A stretch of 64,000 nt of DNA from Amphibalanus amphitrite (GCF_019059575.1 NW_024881966.1:372001-436000); one strand, 5' to 3'. Counted from the stretch's first letter, positions 11,262-24,700 are shown. Translations and numbers: made by a program. The notes: generated by a model from the letters alone, not told the origin.

Positions 11262-14200
11262 ATGTATTTTGTCACACATCGAGCTATTCATAGAAGGCTG
11301 CCAACATTCTTTCTTGTTGCAAAGAGAGGGCTACATGAACATGTGTTTTGTCAGAGGATGAGTCGCTTTTTCCAGCCCATCCATGCTGCCAAACAGTCTT
11401 CTGTGAAAGATGGTGATGTTGTTTCCAAGGGCTTTGAGGTAAGTGGTCTTAGTCTGGAAGTTTTTTTCCCTCTAATTTCACATTTTTTAATCTCAAACCC
11501 TCTTCTAACATAACAATGTAGGTATATTTGGGGTGTCATGTGAATTGCTTTTATATTCATACAAACAAACATCTGACTCACTATCCCCTCTTGCAGCTGC
11601 TGAGCACTGCTGGCTACATCCGGCAGTCATCGGGCGGCGTATTTCACATCCTGCCGCTCTGCCAGCGTGTTCTCGACAAACTGACACGTGTTGTGCGCCA
11701 GCAAATGGCCTCGGTGGACGCCTGCCAGCTGACAATGCCCACGCTCGTCCGAGATACTCTCTGGAAGCAGACTGGTATGCATTTTCCACTCGTGTTTTCT
11801 GTATGATATTCGTTACCATTGCAGGAAATTTATCGTCTGTCCTTTTTCTTACGAAAAAAGACGTAAGATAATCCGACGGAGCAGCGAATTAAGGTTGAAA
11901 GTTTATCGTAATGTTCATAAAAAATAAGTAAGAGTACGATACACAGCACTCAGGTGACGTATGTGGTAAGTTCTGAAAGCTGCACTAGCCTGTGACGCAT
12001 CCTTCGCTTGTTTTCAGGTAGAATGGATAAAATGGGCGGTGAACTGATGACGGTGGAGGACCGTGCCGGCCACGGGTTCGTTCTCAGTCCGGTACTGTAC
12101 CCGCTCACTTACAACCAAAATAACCATCATTCATCGGAGTGTCCAGTGTCCACTGTCCAGTTGATCAAGGATGAGACGAGACGAGGACAAGTCATTATTG
12201 CTGTGGAATCAATTATTGAACCTTTTTCAGTTCAAATACTTTGCAAGCAGGCTATAATGACGGACATGGTCAAATAAATATGCCGCAACAGCTCGGCATT
12301 GAGTATTCTAGCCATGGCTATTAGTTTTTGAGAATATAGTCAGAGCGTGACTGCTGACGTGGGCGTTTGTTCTGAGCCTGTGCCTATCAGTAACTTATGT
12401 TTGTCGTCCCCTTACCCGCTGACTGACTATGCGTCCTCTGCAGACGCACGAGGAGGCGGTGACGGCTCTGGTGGCTTCCGTGTCGCCCATCTCCGGCCGC
12501 CAGTTACCCCTGCGCCTCTACCAGATCACAGCCAAGTTCAGGGACGAGATGCGGCCTCGTTTCGGCCTCCTAAGGTCAGTCGCGGCACACTGCAGTTTTG
12601 GATGGGGAACTATAACTGTGTTTGGCATGGGTCATGCTCATGCTGCAATTTCCTATACAGATTCGTTTTATACTGTAGCTGCCATAAATATAGTAATTCT
12701 GTTTCGGTGGTGTAGCTGCTTACACCAGTCACGCAGCAGCATACGCTTGGTGATGTACGAGTTTATCAGCCTAGAGACGCCATCGAGTCAGCCCTTATGA
12801 TAATTTTTAATCTCAGTCTCCTCTGACTCAACCGCCGTGTCGCCAGGTGTAAGGAGTTTCTGATGAAGGATCTTTACACGTTCGACGCCTCTGAGGCGGC
12901 CGCCATGGACACGTACCGGGCCGTGGGACGAGCCTACTCGGGTCTCTTCAAACGACTTGGCGTGCCCGTGGTCAGAGGTGAGTCACGCTGGGGTCATCAG
13001 ACGGGGCTAGGGTCTGTGATCAGGGACGGGCGAGACACACAACTGAGCTCGCACCACAGTGCAGGCTTGAATCGCGGGTGATCCGTATTTGCTCGCTATT
13101 TTTACGCTCATTTTAGCGGTCATAGCTGGGGAGCTGAGAATGTCTGCGTTCTAGAGTACGTACACGGTTCATGTTATCGTGTGAGCCGATTTTAATGTGT
13201 CCGTATGAAATATATTCGATCTGTGCCTTCGCCATGCAATTCCTTAGCCCTTCCGTGTGCGTCCCGTGCCGTGTTCTTAACATGTCCTGTTCTGAATCCA
13301 TAGAGTACTATGCCCAAAGCCATGACGTGCTGCCTGTGCCTGTGGGCTGTGTGATGTCGACAGGCTATACCTCCCTGCCCCGTATAACCGCTGCCCCTCT
13401 CGGCAGTGCGCGGCGACTCGGGTGTAATGGGCGGCGGTGTGTCGCACGAGTACCACGTGCTGGCTCCCGTCGGCGAGGACCGGCTGCTGGTGCGGCCCGA
13501 CTGCCGACAGGACGAGTGTCCGGCCGCCGTGAACCTGGAGGTCGTGAGACCAGAGCGGGAGACGGCGCCCGGTGAGGCCGGGATGGACACCTGTCAGGCG
13601 TGCGGACACCCCCTGCAGGAGCGGACAGGTATCGAGGTGAGGTCTGCTGGATGTCACGGGGAAGGGAGCGGGGCTAGATGCTCGATGACTGCGGCTCAAA
13701 AGCCTGGAGCAAAATGCCATTCAGTCTGACCCTCGTCTGTTAATATGTACAATTAGGTTGCCCATCTTACCGAGTGTCAGTTCGACTCGTTTGACCCGCT
13801 CTGATTCCGTATTCTGACCCTCGCTCTGCCTCCATGCTGCGGCTCGTATATTGTGTCTGTAGTTGTACTGACTACTGACCCACGTTTTTCACCATGTTCC
13901 GAATTTGTCTTAGGTGGGCCACACTTTTGTACTTGGCCAACTGTACTCCGAGACACTGGGCGCCTTCACGGTGACCGACTCTGACGGTCGGGTACCGCTA
14001 CACATGGGATGTTACGGGATCGGCCTCACCCGACTACTGGCGGCCATAGTGGAGTCCCGCGCCCAGCCGGGACAGCCTATCAGCTGGCCGGCCGCCCTGG
14101 CGCCCTTCACACTCTGTGTCATCACACCCAAGGTAGGGGGTCGTGTCATGCCTCTAATTGATTAAAATGTTTCTGGAACAAAAGGAGACTATCCCCGCGT

Positions 14201-14953
14201 TCGAAGTCTCCCGGATGACGAAGATTCTACGCCGTCCGGCCAATCCCGTTCCATAACCGCAGCCAGTTGACCTTTAACGGGATTGGCCGGACGACGTAGA
14301 TTCTTCGTCGTCGGAGACTCCGAACGCGGGGTATATTTCATATTTGTTACGTGTTTTTTTTTTTTAAGTGTCCTAGAAAAAGAACTATTCGTTCAAATTT
14401 CACCGATGGGATGTACTCGCTCTCTCCTTTATCAATTACTCATTGACAGCTCACTGCTGAAATATGCTTGCTGTCGCTATCTCCCTCTCCCCCTCTATCT
14501 CCCTCTCCAACGGTGTGAATGTTTTGCCCTATCCTCTATGTCCAGACCATGAGTCTGGCCTATTTGATGTCTCCTCAATGCGTGCTGTGTCCCCAGACTG
14601 CACTACGTGTTATGTGTAATGTGTCGTCTCACCACGACCCGCATCCCCAGACGGGCAGCCGGGAGGAGGCGGCCCGTCCCTGGGCGCTGCGAATGCTCTC
14701 CCAGCTCTCCCAGCTGCCAGAACTGCGTGACGACCTGCTCTGGGACGACCGAGACCACCTGACGATTGGCCAGCGGGTGCGCGAGTCGCGCCGCTCTGGC
14801 CACCGCGCGGTGCTGGTGTTTGGACGGGCGGCGGCTGAGGGCGGCAGCGGACCGGGCCGGCCGCGCGCTGAGCTCATCACTGCCGACGGCAGTCAGCTGC
14901 TGACTGAGAGCGAGCTGCCCAACCGGCTGGCCCAGCTGTGCCGCGAACAGTGA
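11262..14953 (+). CDS. PARS2: Mitochondrial prolyl-tRNA synthetase (8 exons)
   Basis: This class II aminoacyl-tRNA synthetase charges mitochondrial tRNA-Pro with proline in the matrix. Exons: 11262-11438, 11597-11774, 12018-12091, 12444-12574, 12847-12977, 13407-13636, 13914-14132, 14651-14953. All introns are GT-AG and phases agree, giving 480 aa, close to the roughly 475 aa of animal PARS2. The start is fixed by an in-frame TAA nine bases upstream of the ATG. Residues 1-35 are basic and lack acidic residues apart from one Glu, as expected for a mitochondrial presequence. Motif 2 is the [13 protein letters not shown] segment with the THEEAVTAL segment just before it. Motif 3 is GCYGIGLTR near residue 340. 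The C-terminal anticodon-binding domain contains [13 protein letters not shown]-x2-C pair (CQAC) sits near residue 295. It is a standard single-copy housekeeping gene; intron 7 and the 3' flank carry MITEs. Confidence 0.95.
14193..14331. mobile_element. 139-bp hairpin MITE in PARS2 intron 7
   Basis: Inverted arms of about 55 bp begin CCCCGCGTTCG and end CGAACGCGGGG, with matching GACGAAGATTCTACG / CGTAGATTCTTCGTC inside. The flanks are AT on the left and TAT on the right, so a TA target is possible. It has no coding capacity and lies 60 bp downstream of the PARS2 exon 7 donor. Confidence 0.75.
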
Positions 14954-14986
14954 TGTGACGATATACTGCCCCCGTGTGGCGGACGA

Positions 14987-15127
14987 CGGTGAAAACAGGG
15001 CGCCTGGGGCGATTTGATCAAGGTTCGTGAAATTTACACGTGACGTTAAGCACGTAAAGGCCCGCGAAGGGGGAGAAGTTCCAAATGTCACGTGACTAAT
15101 ATGCCCTCCGGCGCCCTGTTTTCACCG
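14987..15127. mobile_element. Short TIR element 33 bp after the PARS2 stop
   Basis: The terminal inverted repeat CGGTGAAAACAGGGCGCC at 14987-15004 pairs with GGCGCCCTGTTTTCACCG at 15110-15127. The 10-mer CCCGTGTGGC occurs on both sides a few bases out. The element very probably lies in the PARS2 3' UTR and would form a hairpin in that mRNA. A candidate AATAAA polyadenylation signal follows near 15373. Confidence 0.7.
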
Positions 15128-15129
15128 GC

Positions 15130-16208
15130 GTCCCGTGTGGCTGGGTACGGTGTGAGTGATTAGGTCTGTTGGTATCGAATTGTGAGTTAATAATGCCTTG
15201 TGTTAATAATTGTGAAGTGTGAATATTTATAGCCAATGGCATTATTACTGTGACCACTCAGACCAGTTTCATATTTGTGCGATTTGTTTGCCATTTTGCA
15301 TATTTTTGGTAATATTTTGCGTTTGAAATCACCGTTTCTTCCTCAAAACTGCGCTTGCCTTAAACTAGCGCACGTAATAAAAGACCCCGGGTATAATTTT
15401 GAACGTCGTCGGCCTCGCTACCGATGCTTGTTGGACGGCAGTGCTGTAGCGCCGAGGGCATCCGATTGACATTTGACAGGCATGAAAGCGATTACAATAT
15501 TGAGGTTCATGCTTGTCATCCCTTGGCAAATCTGACGTAATAGTTTGTTGCGCGGTGCCTGTCATTGAGTCATACTCGAGCTATTTGTTTTGATTTTTTG
15601 GTCCTAATTTGCCCCAAATGACAAACTGTGAAGTTGCAGCTTTTTAAGCTCATGATTGAGACGGTTATTGCGCATTCGTTACCATTTCCGATTCGCGCGA
15701 AAATTTCTAGCCATTTGTATTGTAGCTTTGTGCACAAAAACAAAAAAGTTCTCGTTACCTATCATTCGCAACGACGTTGGATTGTACGAGTTGCAAATGT
15801 GACATTAAATTGGTAGGTATGTCATAAAATGTTGACGTAATAGTGAAGTGCTACTATGCAAGTGGCTTGACCAAGCAACGGAAGTATAGCTCAAGCTGAA
15901 TACAACAAAGTAACTCAAACCCTTGGCTCAAACCCAGGTTTATATAGCCATGGCTGAAACCCAGGCTGGAAAAAACAAGTCTCGTTAGCATTTTTGACGA
16001 GGCTTTGGCTCATTTATTTTGCGGTAATTTTGATGCAGTAATCTTTGCACATTTAAAGGGGATCATTTTGTAAATTGTAAAGCATCATTCACATCTTTTG
16101 CAACAATGGGCAGAGCTATAAGCTTGCAACAACCCCTATGTAAACATGTGCTGCTTACATTTTTTGGTGTATCTGTTTCAATCTGCCATATTTGCCAATC
16201 ACTGACCT
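15130..16208. other. PARS2 3' flank, no gene seen
   Basis: AT-rich sequence with an AATAAA near 15373 that could end the PARS2 transcript. The region holds only short frames. 15880-15990 contains a few CTCAAACCC / CTGAAACCC repeats. Confidence 0.4.
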
Positions 16209-17320
16209 CCAGATTGGAAAAAATACACGTTATGCCGAATATATCCGGCATTGTGGTGGGATTGCGCTGAAAATTTCAGCGCTCGTCTGGTGTATCTTCG
16301 CATGCGTTGAATTCGGCGTATGGCGGCGGACAAATTTTTCGGCGCAGGGCGGTCGCACATTTTTTGGTGAAAGACTGTCACCGAATTTATGCGTTGCGCT
16401 GGTCAATCTAGCAGCAGATTCGCCTTGCAGGCGGCTCTGGCGAGGTTGCGGGACGAGACGTCCCCGCCCCGGTCGTCGTGTGCTCGAACTGGCGAGCCGC
16501 CCTGAGTCTACTCAGCGGAGGAACGGCCGCCCACGGTCCAGGTTAGGCCTCAACCTTCGGTGTAGAGATAGGTATGGAAAACCTTGTTGAACGTCGCCAA
16601 GCGTCGTTAAGCAATAGCAGTGGGTTCCTGACCACTGCAGAATCGAGGGGAATGAGAGCGCGGACGACCTGGCAAAACAGGCGGCTGCCCTGCCCTCAAA
16701 CGCCCGATCGCTGACAAGGGCGGTTCATTGTGCGGCCTCGCATCACTATCAGTGGCGCGACAACTGCTCAGAATCACTATTCAAGCCACTCCTCGGGAGC
16801 ACGCCGCCGCTCCCTGTCCCCGGAGAGGACCGAGAGGATGCCATTTCGGTGCACCAGATGAGGGCGGGCCACTGGGGTCGCTCGCTCCAGTACGGCACCG
16901 AATCAGCTGTCTCCACTTCGCCGCGTGCCAGCAGTGCCCAGACGAGCGGTGCCCAGTGGCGCTCTGCACCATGAGCTGAGAAAAGGGTGATGTGCCGGAG
17001 CACGTGCTGCTCCGCTGTCTGGCCCTCGCAGTCGCTGGCTCCCGCCGAGGTATTGGGTTTACGTGGAAATAAAAACTCATTCGGACGCTCAAACATGGGA
17101 GAGCATACAAGGCCCCGAAACACTGTCTGGTTGATATAGCCTTGATCAGTAGATGTGCACACGTGCTTTTTATGAAAAGGGCTTAATTTTCGCACAAATA
17201 GTCACCTAATTTTGGGCGCAAATCACGCATAAATTTCAGCGCAAAATCGCTTGCGCCGACTTTCGGCGCAAGCGGGTCTCACGGGCGTCCGGCGTAGTGT
17301 ATGGATGTTTTCCAGTCTGG
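16209..17320. mobile_element. TIR element, copy A, carrying a non-LTR retrotransposon fragment
   Basis: The element begins CCAGATTGGAAAA and ends in the inverted match TTTTCCAGTCTGG. It is flanked by ACTGACCT (16201-16208) and TTTGACCT (17321-17328), an 8-bp duplication with two changes. The subterminal regions contain GGCGCAAG / GCGCCGA palindromes. An inverted second copy lies at 38149-39830 with the same ends and cargo. The 8-bp target duplication points to a hAT-like or other 8-bp-TSD superfamily. No transposase was found, so this is a non-autonomous family. Confidence 0.8.
16605..17075 (+). pseudogene. Non-LTR retrotransposon C-terminal fragment (RNase H end, Cys/His region)
   Basis: From about 16620 the frame reads VPDHCRIEGNESADDLAKQA, the signature of the RNase H of I/R1/Jockey-type non-LTR elements. 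It then runs to VHQMRAGHWGR near 16870. A one-base shift moves on to the CQQCPDERCPVALC zinc-binding-like segment, followed by a stop and VPEHVLLRC-type sequence. It is a broken pseudogene inside the TIR element. The same region with other lesions is present in copy B. Confidence 0.75.
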
Positions 17321-17335
17321 TTTGACCTTGTATTG

Positions 17336-18680
17336 TGTTGTATTGTAACTCTGCGATTTAGAGCCGCCAGTCCATTTTGCACCGAGTGAGTGAGGCCGTG
17401 TGGTTAAAAAACATTCTTATGCCTTATTTTTTTTTCATTTGATGCTAGGATGCATGGAAAAGATGAAGTCTGATTTTATGACTATATACGGTCATCGCCA
17501 TTCATTCTAGAACCTTACATGGCAAAGTTAAGCCTGTCCCGTAGCTCAGTTGGTTGGTACTTGGTAGAGCATCGGACTCTCGGTAGTCAGAGCCCGGGTT
17601 CGAGACGCTCCGGCGCTCGATAGTGACACTTTATACTGGGATGGTCTGCGGTTGGTGGGAACAGCCGCAGCCAGTTGAAGTCAGTTGAGTGGGACAGGCC
17701 GTGTCCGGCTTTGAAGGGCACGTTAAACTTTGGCATATAAATTCTCCCGTTACCCGGAATTGCGCGATCGGACGGTAGGGGTCGGGGTCTACGCAACAAG
17801 CTCTGCTTAGCGTGGGCTCCGGCTCTGTCAATCCGTCCATTCAAACATTCGAGCTATATTTATATAAAAAAGTTTGACTTTGTAAACATCAACTTCAAAT
17901 AGCTGCAAAAGATGAAGTTTTAGAGATGAAGACAAAGGATACCCTTGCATCTTGAGTCTTGACTTTGGGAGACAGGGTAGCATCGTGAACCACAAATCGG
18001 GGCCCTGTTCGCCGTTCGGTCTCTGTTTTTATATCAGCGTGCTGTCGGTTTTCCCCATATAAGGAAGTTATTGCTGGCGCTTCTTGGCCTCTCATTGGTC
18101 TAACGAATAGACCACTTGAATTCGACCAATGAGGAGTCAAGAAGTAGCAGCATGCTCACAGCCTGCTGATAAATAAATGGGGGGGGGGGGGGCGAACAGA
18201 GCGAGGGGCTCGAGCTTCAACCTATTTCCAAACATTTTGGAATTAAGTGTACAAGGCAATGGCATATGAAAAAGTACAAAGTTTGAGGTCAACTTTGAGC
18301 TTGATCTTGGCCTTGATCATGAAGTTTGAACACTTCATTAGGTTCCTCAGATTCTGCTCTTTCATTTCCCATTCCCATCCTTTCTGGCCTGTTAGTGTTG
18401 CATTGCATGCATACCACCGTCCTCTGGAACACTTGGTTTGAGAGATGACTACGCATATGATGGTTTTTCCTTTGGACTTGACCCCTGACCTTACAAAGTA
18501 ACCTAAGGTAACCATTTTGAGTGCTTTGGAATCACGTTGTGAAAACCTTTCGTTTGCTGCCTTTTTTGTTTTGTAGCTCCCTTATTTATGGAGTTAGATG
18601 GGATGGGGGAGGTGAAAACCCCACTCCCCCGGGCCCCGGCTGTGGTGGCTATAATTACCCCTGGTTGGGATTACCCTGTT
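17336..18680. other. Intergenic stretch between PARS2 and HINFP
   Basis: It contains a tRNA-like SINE head (17537-17620), a G-run at 18180-18192 and AT-rich sequence. A short sequence similar to CATTGGTC / GACCAATGA around 18095-18130 forms a weak inverted repeat. No coding gene is seen. An acceptor-like TTTTCAG ending near 18684 probably starts the HINFP exon that holds its ATG. Confidence 0.4.
17537..17620 (+). repeat. tRNA-derived SINE head or tRNA pseudogene
   Basis: It has a clear A box (TAGCTCAGTTGG) and B box (GGTTCGAGAC), but eight extra bases interrupt the D arm. The anticodon stem is only four pairs with a 6-nt loop, and the acceptor stem does not close. Following sequence to 17830 may be the SINE body. 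It differs in sequence from the two other tRNA-like segments. Confidence 0.55.
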
Positions 18681-18743
18681 TTCAGAACATTTCTCAAGAG
18701 CCTTTGACGGAGGATACCGGTCCTCGGTCCATCTGCTGCTGAG

Positions 18744-21700
18744 ATGCCGTTCACGAGGCGGGCACTGAAGCGGGCGAGAGAAGCCGAGGAAGCTGCAGAC
18801 GAGGCCGCCGGCGGTGGCGGCGCACCATCGACTGTTACCGGGGCGTCGTCAGACTCGCCCCCAGAAGACATGCCGGAGCCAGACTCCCGGCCGGGCGTGA
18901 AAGATCCGCACCAACGCAGAGAGTAGGTGGCACTGTCGGACAGACCGCGTACGGTGTTACCTATTCGCCGTGAGGATGTAGGTGGTGGGCTCAGTAGCTG
19001 TTTAGGTGTGTACTGGCAAAACTGCAGCGCATAGCTCAATTCGGACGGGTTTTTGCTCTGGAGTTTGGACGGAATTATTAACGTTGGATCAAATCAGAGG
19101 GCAAGCATAGGTCACCTGAATACCTTTGCAAGTATTTTTTTTTTTTGGGGGGGGGGAAGCACATCGATCGCCTTTTCTACGCCTTTCTATCGTTATTAGT
19201 TTTCGAGTTGATTGGATGCGGCCAACCCGGCTTCCCCATCATGGCGAAGTTGGCTAAGACACCCATGCGGGCACGGGTTTAGTGCATTTGGTCTGCTTCC
19301 CACTGCTTCCGACTGCAAGGTTTTTATTTCTGCTCACCAATTTTTCATTTTTGACTGTTCTGTATGGTGCATGAATCGCCAGTAATATGACATAAACGTT
19401 ATTCATTCAAAAGCGACAGCCCTCACCAACGTCGACGCGTCATGTTAGGCTTTCCCTCACTGACTTGGATGCCGTATTTGCCAGTTTGAGGGGGATCATT
19501 CCTGTGCTGAATTGCGAGTGGCTCGGCTGCGACTTCACCACTAAGTCAATGGAGAAGTTCATCAAACACGTGGATAAACACGTCCCCATTAGCCCTGGTA
19601 AGTCGAGCACTCTCAGTCGTGGACGAGTGCTTCCGCGACCCCAACATCGTTGATCAATTTTAGCTCTCTTAAATAGTTGCCAGTAGCTTTTCACAAGTGA
19701 AATTTTTTGATCAAGTAGACGATAGTCGATACCTTGTATTCCTGGACTGAGTATCACCGACACCGGCCAATGACCACGGACCAGTCCACTGACCACCGCT
19801 AGCTGTTCATCGCCGATATCTAATCGACCGCGACTGATCACTGAGTACCGGCCGCCAGCCATTTACCACTTGACCGCTAGCTGCTGATCACTGACCGCCA
19901 ATCACCGCCGCAGATCCTGGCAACACGTACGAGCGCTGCCGCTGGGCCGACTGCACGTTCCGAGTGCTGGACGAGCGTATGATCCGGCGGCACGTGCTCT
20001 ACCATGCGTACCACTGTCGGCTGATGGCCTTCGGCGCTGAGATACTGAAGCGGTCAGGCATCCGCCGCTGCACGCTGGATAGTAGCGAGCGACACTTGCT
20101 GCCCGACCTGCCGGATCCATTCGTGTGAGTGTCGTCAGCCGTGGGCTCGTGGGGATGGGAGGGCGGCACGGCGATCAGCTTCTCCACGTGTGTTCTATGT
20201 GGGCCGTCCTGGCTTGATAACTGGCTTCTGAGCATGATGGTGGTCCATGATTTAGGCGCGGGCCAAAGTCGAGTGGTCGATCCGTGGTGCCATGCGCAAG
20301 AACGCTGCTTAACGTGGCACCTGAATCGAAAACCACCCATCCTTCCATTCAGACTTAAAGGTAGACTGCCACCTTTTTTTTCCACAAAACGGTTTTCACT
20401 AGAGCTGAGCCACCTATGTCCCAGACTGAAGTCGGTTTTCCGAAATTCGAACCCGTTTGCGAGAAATCGGAGACCAAAGTTCAGTTTGATGCCATTTTTT
20501 TAGTCCAAGAAAACCGACATCTCTACTATTTATCGATAACTTTGAAACATGAATTTTCTTATCTTTTGGTAAATATATGTCAAAACTTTGATTGTTTCGA
20601 GATCAGAGAAGAATTTTGGAGTGTCAAAATAAAAGTTAAACTTATATATTCAGTAGTTCATTTTTTCCAAAAAAGTGTGGGAAATGGGGTTTAACATGGG
20701 CCAGACCCATTCCAAATGAGCCATGATTTTTTTTAATGTTTTACGAACTTAAATGCAAAATAAATTAAACATGGCCAATTTCTCATGAAATCATATATTA
20801 GTATTTAGTAAATCATAAAATACCTTACTTTTACAAATAAAATGTAATAATCTTATGACCTTGAAGTCTAGTGATGTGTAAACATTGTCGCTAGACATTA
20901 ACCGATTGATAATTGTATGAAAATCGACAATTTTTTTTCGCGATTCACGTGATGATACTTTGTCAGGTCACAGGTGAATTCTAAAATTTTGTTTTGTCCA
21001 GGGAATAAATCATAGGCCGATCTGAGAAAACTTTTTGAAGGTGGCAGTCTTCCTTTAAGTAAAAATAATTAAGACAAAATGCTCGCGCGCCGACGGAGTG
21101 TGCGGCTCTCTCCGTGCGGTGCGCTGTGCCGGCTGGTACCTACTGAGTGAAGTGGCGCTCCGTGACTGACCTCGCGGGCGCCCGCTGTTCGCAGCTGCTA
21201 CTGGCAGGACTGCACGGCCGAGTTTGACGACCCGCAGACCTTCTTCTGGCACGTGACGTACCACGTCAAGTGCCACTACCAGGGCGAGAAGCTGGATGGC
21301 AGCCGGCCGGCCAAGTGCCTCTGGCTTGGTGAGTGGTCGCTCGTGGTGCCGCTGATATTACTGTAAGCACTGTGAAATGGAGAATCGCCAGCCATCAGCA
21401 GTGACTGTTCAGATCGATATTGTCTCCGATAAATAACTAGTTCGAGACTTTGAATGCATTGCCATTACACAATCGCGAATTGCAACTGAAATAAACGATA
21501 AATTGGTGCGGGCTGTTGTAAACGATTCATGAAGATATATATCAAGCAACTTTTTTTAAGCGTGGCACAGAGCCTGGCGACTTTGACGCACATACCTGAT
21601 AAAGTACTAATGACGTACCAACAAACTAAAGATACGGTTGGCTCCGTACCTTTTTCTATGCGGCTGGTGTTTGATGCACCGGCCGTGTGCAGTGTTTCCG

Positions 21701-24700
21701 ATCGTACGGCTGATGTATGTCTGAGCGTCTGAGATCCGTCCGTACATCATTGCGAACACTACAGTCATTGATTGCTCTGTGTATCAACTGCGCGTATCCC
21801 CGCTCTATTTCCAGACTGTACCGCCGCACACCGCAGCTACTACCGGCTCAGGGATCACATGCGCGTGCACACGCGCGAAAAGCCAATGGCGTGCCCCACG
21901 TGCGGCATCGTTTTCGCCAACACTGCCAAGTTTGAGGACCACAACTTGCGGCAGACGTCGTTTGAAGGTGAGCGGTCGGGGGTTGGCGATGGGAGAGGGC
22001 TGCGTGACAGGCTAAGAGGCAGACAGCTCTGCCGGCCGAGCGTCGGCTGACCTTAGGATTGGTGGAGCCTCGATAGTAGTTAGACCTGTCTGCCTGTGCT
22101 TGGGCCAGTTGAGGGAAGAGGAAAGAAGCTGACATTATCTCCCTGTCACAGAGCTGTGGTACCATTCAGCCACTGTCTAAAGCTGACAATATCTCCCCTC
22201 AACAGAGCTGCGATACCATTATGCAGCCACTCAGTGTCTGAAGCTGACAGTATCTCCCCCCTTGCAGACCTGCGGTACCAGTGCAGCCACTGCCTGAAGC
22301 TGTTCGCCACCGTGCGCATACTCCGAGATCATATTCGCTACCACATCAACAAGTACCGCTGCCAGCTCTGTACCATGACGGTGCCGTCGATGAACGCCCT
22401 GCGAGTGCACATGCTCTACAAACACACGGACGAGCGGAACTTTTCCTGTCCAAAGTGCTCCCAAACGTGCGTTTGCCTCGGGACGTGGGCTCAGGGTTAC
22501 GGTGTCTGTAGCGTTGGTCGGCACGTGGCTTGAGTCTCGTCACACTGGGAACAGTCGATATGAAATTGCTTTATGTTGTCGGAAGGGAATTTAACTTTGT
22601 TTTGGATAGCCTCATCAATTTCTTTTTTCTGACTGCTTGCCAGTAGGTTGAATCATACAGAGGTGTCTACATAGAGGTCTATGGATGAATCTCTGTTTAA
22701 GTAGTTCAGCCTGAAGCCGTTACTTGGTCTCTGCTGAGCAGTGTCTCGCTGTGTCTCGCAGTGTCTCGCAGTGTCTCGCTGTGTCTCGCTCGCTGTTCAT
22801 ACTGTCTGCCACACACATACGATGGTCGGTGTCCCGTCGGCGTGATGGCGTGTTCAGTACTGTCGGTCGCCCGGCTGACCCCAATCTCTTCCTGCCGACC
22901 GCTAGGTGTAAGACGTCCAACGACCTGGAGGTGCATCTCAGGGCCCACAACATGTGGGAACGAAACGAACGCCTTCCGTGCCCCCACGAGGGCTGCCGGT
23001 TCGCGTTCTTGACTGAAGAGCGGCTCAAGCGACATTACAACGTGAGTAGGTGGCTCAAACGACATTATAACGCGAGTAGGTGGCTTTAACGACATAACAT
23101 TATAACGTGAGTTGGTAGCTCAACCTACATTAACCCGCGAGCCGCTGGGGGGGAGGGGGTATTAAGTTACCCCTTTACGTTTTGTGGAACATCTCCGAAA
23201 CCTGATAAGCTACGAACGTGAAACTTGGCATAGCTTCAAATGAATACCTAGGCAATGTTTGAGGGAAGTTTGGTAGTTGTAACACTTAAGATGACGTCAC
23301 AGTGACGTCACAACGTTCTGTCGTGTTCCGATATGGACCGTTTCTGATGTCGCTGAGCATGAAACTCAACTGTAAATGAACTAGACAGTACCTGCTGTCA
23401 TATTAAAACGTTCACTTCCAACTACTGTTTCTGACCAATAATCGGTCATTTATATTCGGTCTCATATATCTGATATATCGTAAGGAAACTGAGAGTCGCA
23501 AATCTATAATTGGACTTCTGCCGTCACTGTGACGTCATTTCAAATGAGATCGACACCAAATTTGAACACAACCTCGGCTAGGTATTCAGGAAGATGTGTG
23601 CAAAGTTTCGCTTCTCTATCTCTTCGCGTCGCAGAAGTAAAGGGGGGGGGACTATATACCGGACCCCCCTCAGCGGCTGGTGGGTGGCGCGGAGGCCCAG
23701 GGGCCACCGGGTTAAAGGCTAAAGCATTATAACGTGAGTACTCAGTAGGTGGCTCAAGCGACGTTAGGGAAGTGGGGGTAACCCCGCCACTTGGTCAACC
23801 CCGCCAATCGCCATACCCCATGTTGGCGATGCAGTCGGTGTCATTTTTTATTCATCACAATACGCACGACTCGGGAGGAGGTGGAGCTACGACACTTCTA
23901 AAGAGTTGAAGGAAGTTATAGGCACACACTGGAAAATTTGTCTTCCGTTATAAGAAATTGCGATGCTTGAACTTTGAAGTGGTATTAACCATATTGTACC
24001 AGCGTTTGATTGAAGTAGAAATGGGTTTTTATGAAATGCGGCATCATGTGCTATGGCGCCCCTGCTGCATGGCGCTGCATGGAGTTTGCCATGGTCACGT
24101 GGTCTTTGTAGGATGACAATTCGGGTGAAACCGCCATGCTGTGGCGGGGTTATCCCATTTGATATGAAATGTTGTCCGCATAGGAGTCAGACAGATGAGA
24201 TTAAACAAGTCATCGTCTTGCGTTTTTAAATAGTTATTCGTACGAAATTTTTTATTATGACCGAAGCTCTTGTCAGTTGTCCGAACACATCTACATTTAT
24301 TGGCATACTCAACTGCCTTGCTTCATGCTTGAAAGTAGGATTAAAAGAAAAGGGCCACCTTCGTGAAATATGAAGATATTGTTGTTTTTCATTTTGACAT
24401 TATTATTTTTCATTTTCTTTTTAAAACTGGTGCCAGAAGTGCACAATTCGCTAAAAAGTATTTAAAACTATTTAACATATTGGTACTATGTTGATACTCT
24501 CTACGGCACCTACTGTATGATGGCATAGCGATGACGTCACACTCAAGCCAATCAGCGTTCAGAAGACAGACTCGTCGGATTGTGTCAGATAAGCTGATTG
24601 GTTAAAGCTGAGCTGGTTGGAGCTGATTGGTAAAAAACCAAAGCCTCGCCGCGGGTGGCTGTATTGTCGGATAAGAACGCATTCCTGGGATAAGCACGCA

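Noticed and set aside
13192..13720. Two long antisense frames in PARS2
   Set aside because: Shadows of PARS2 exon 6 on the other strand with no splice or start support.
22096..22533. 145-codon frame running through HINFP exon 6 as a single-exon gene
   Set aside because: The zinc-finger part starts exactly at a splice acceptor and ends at a donor, and the upstream part is the decoy repeat.
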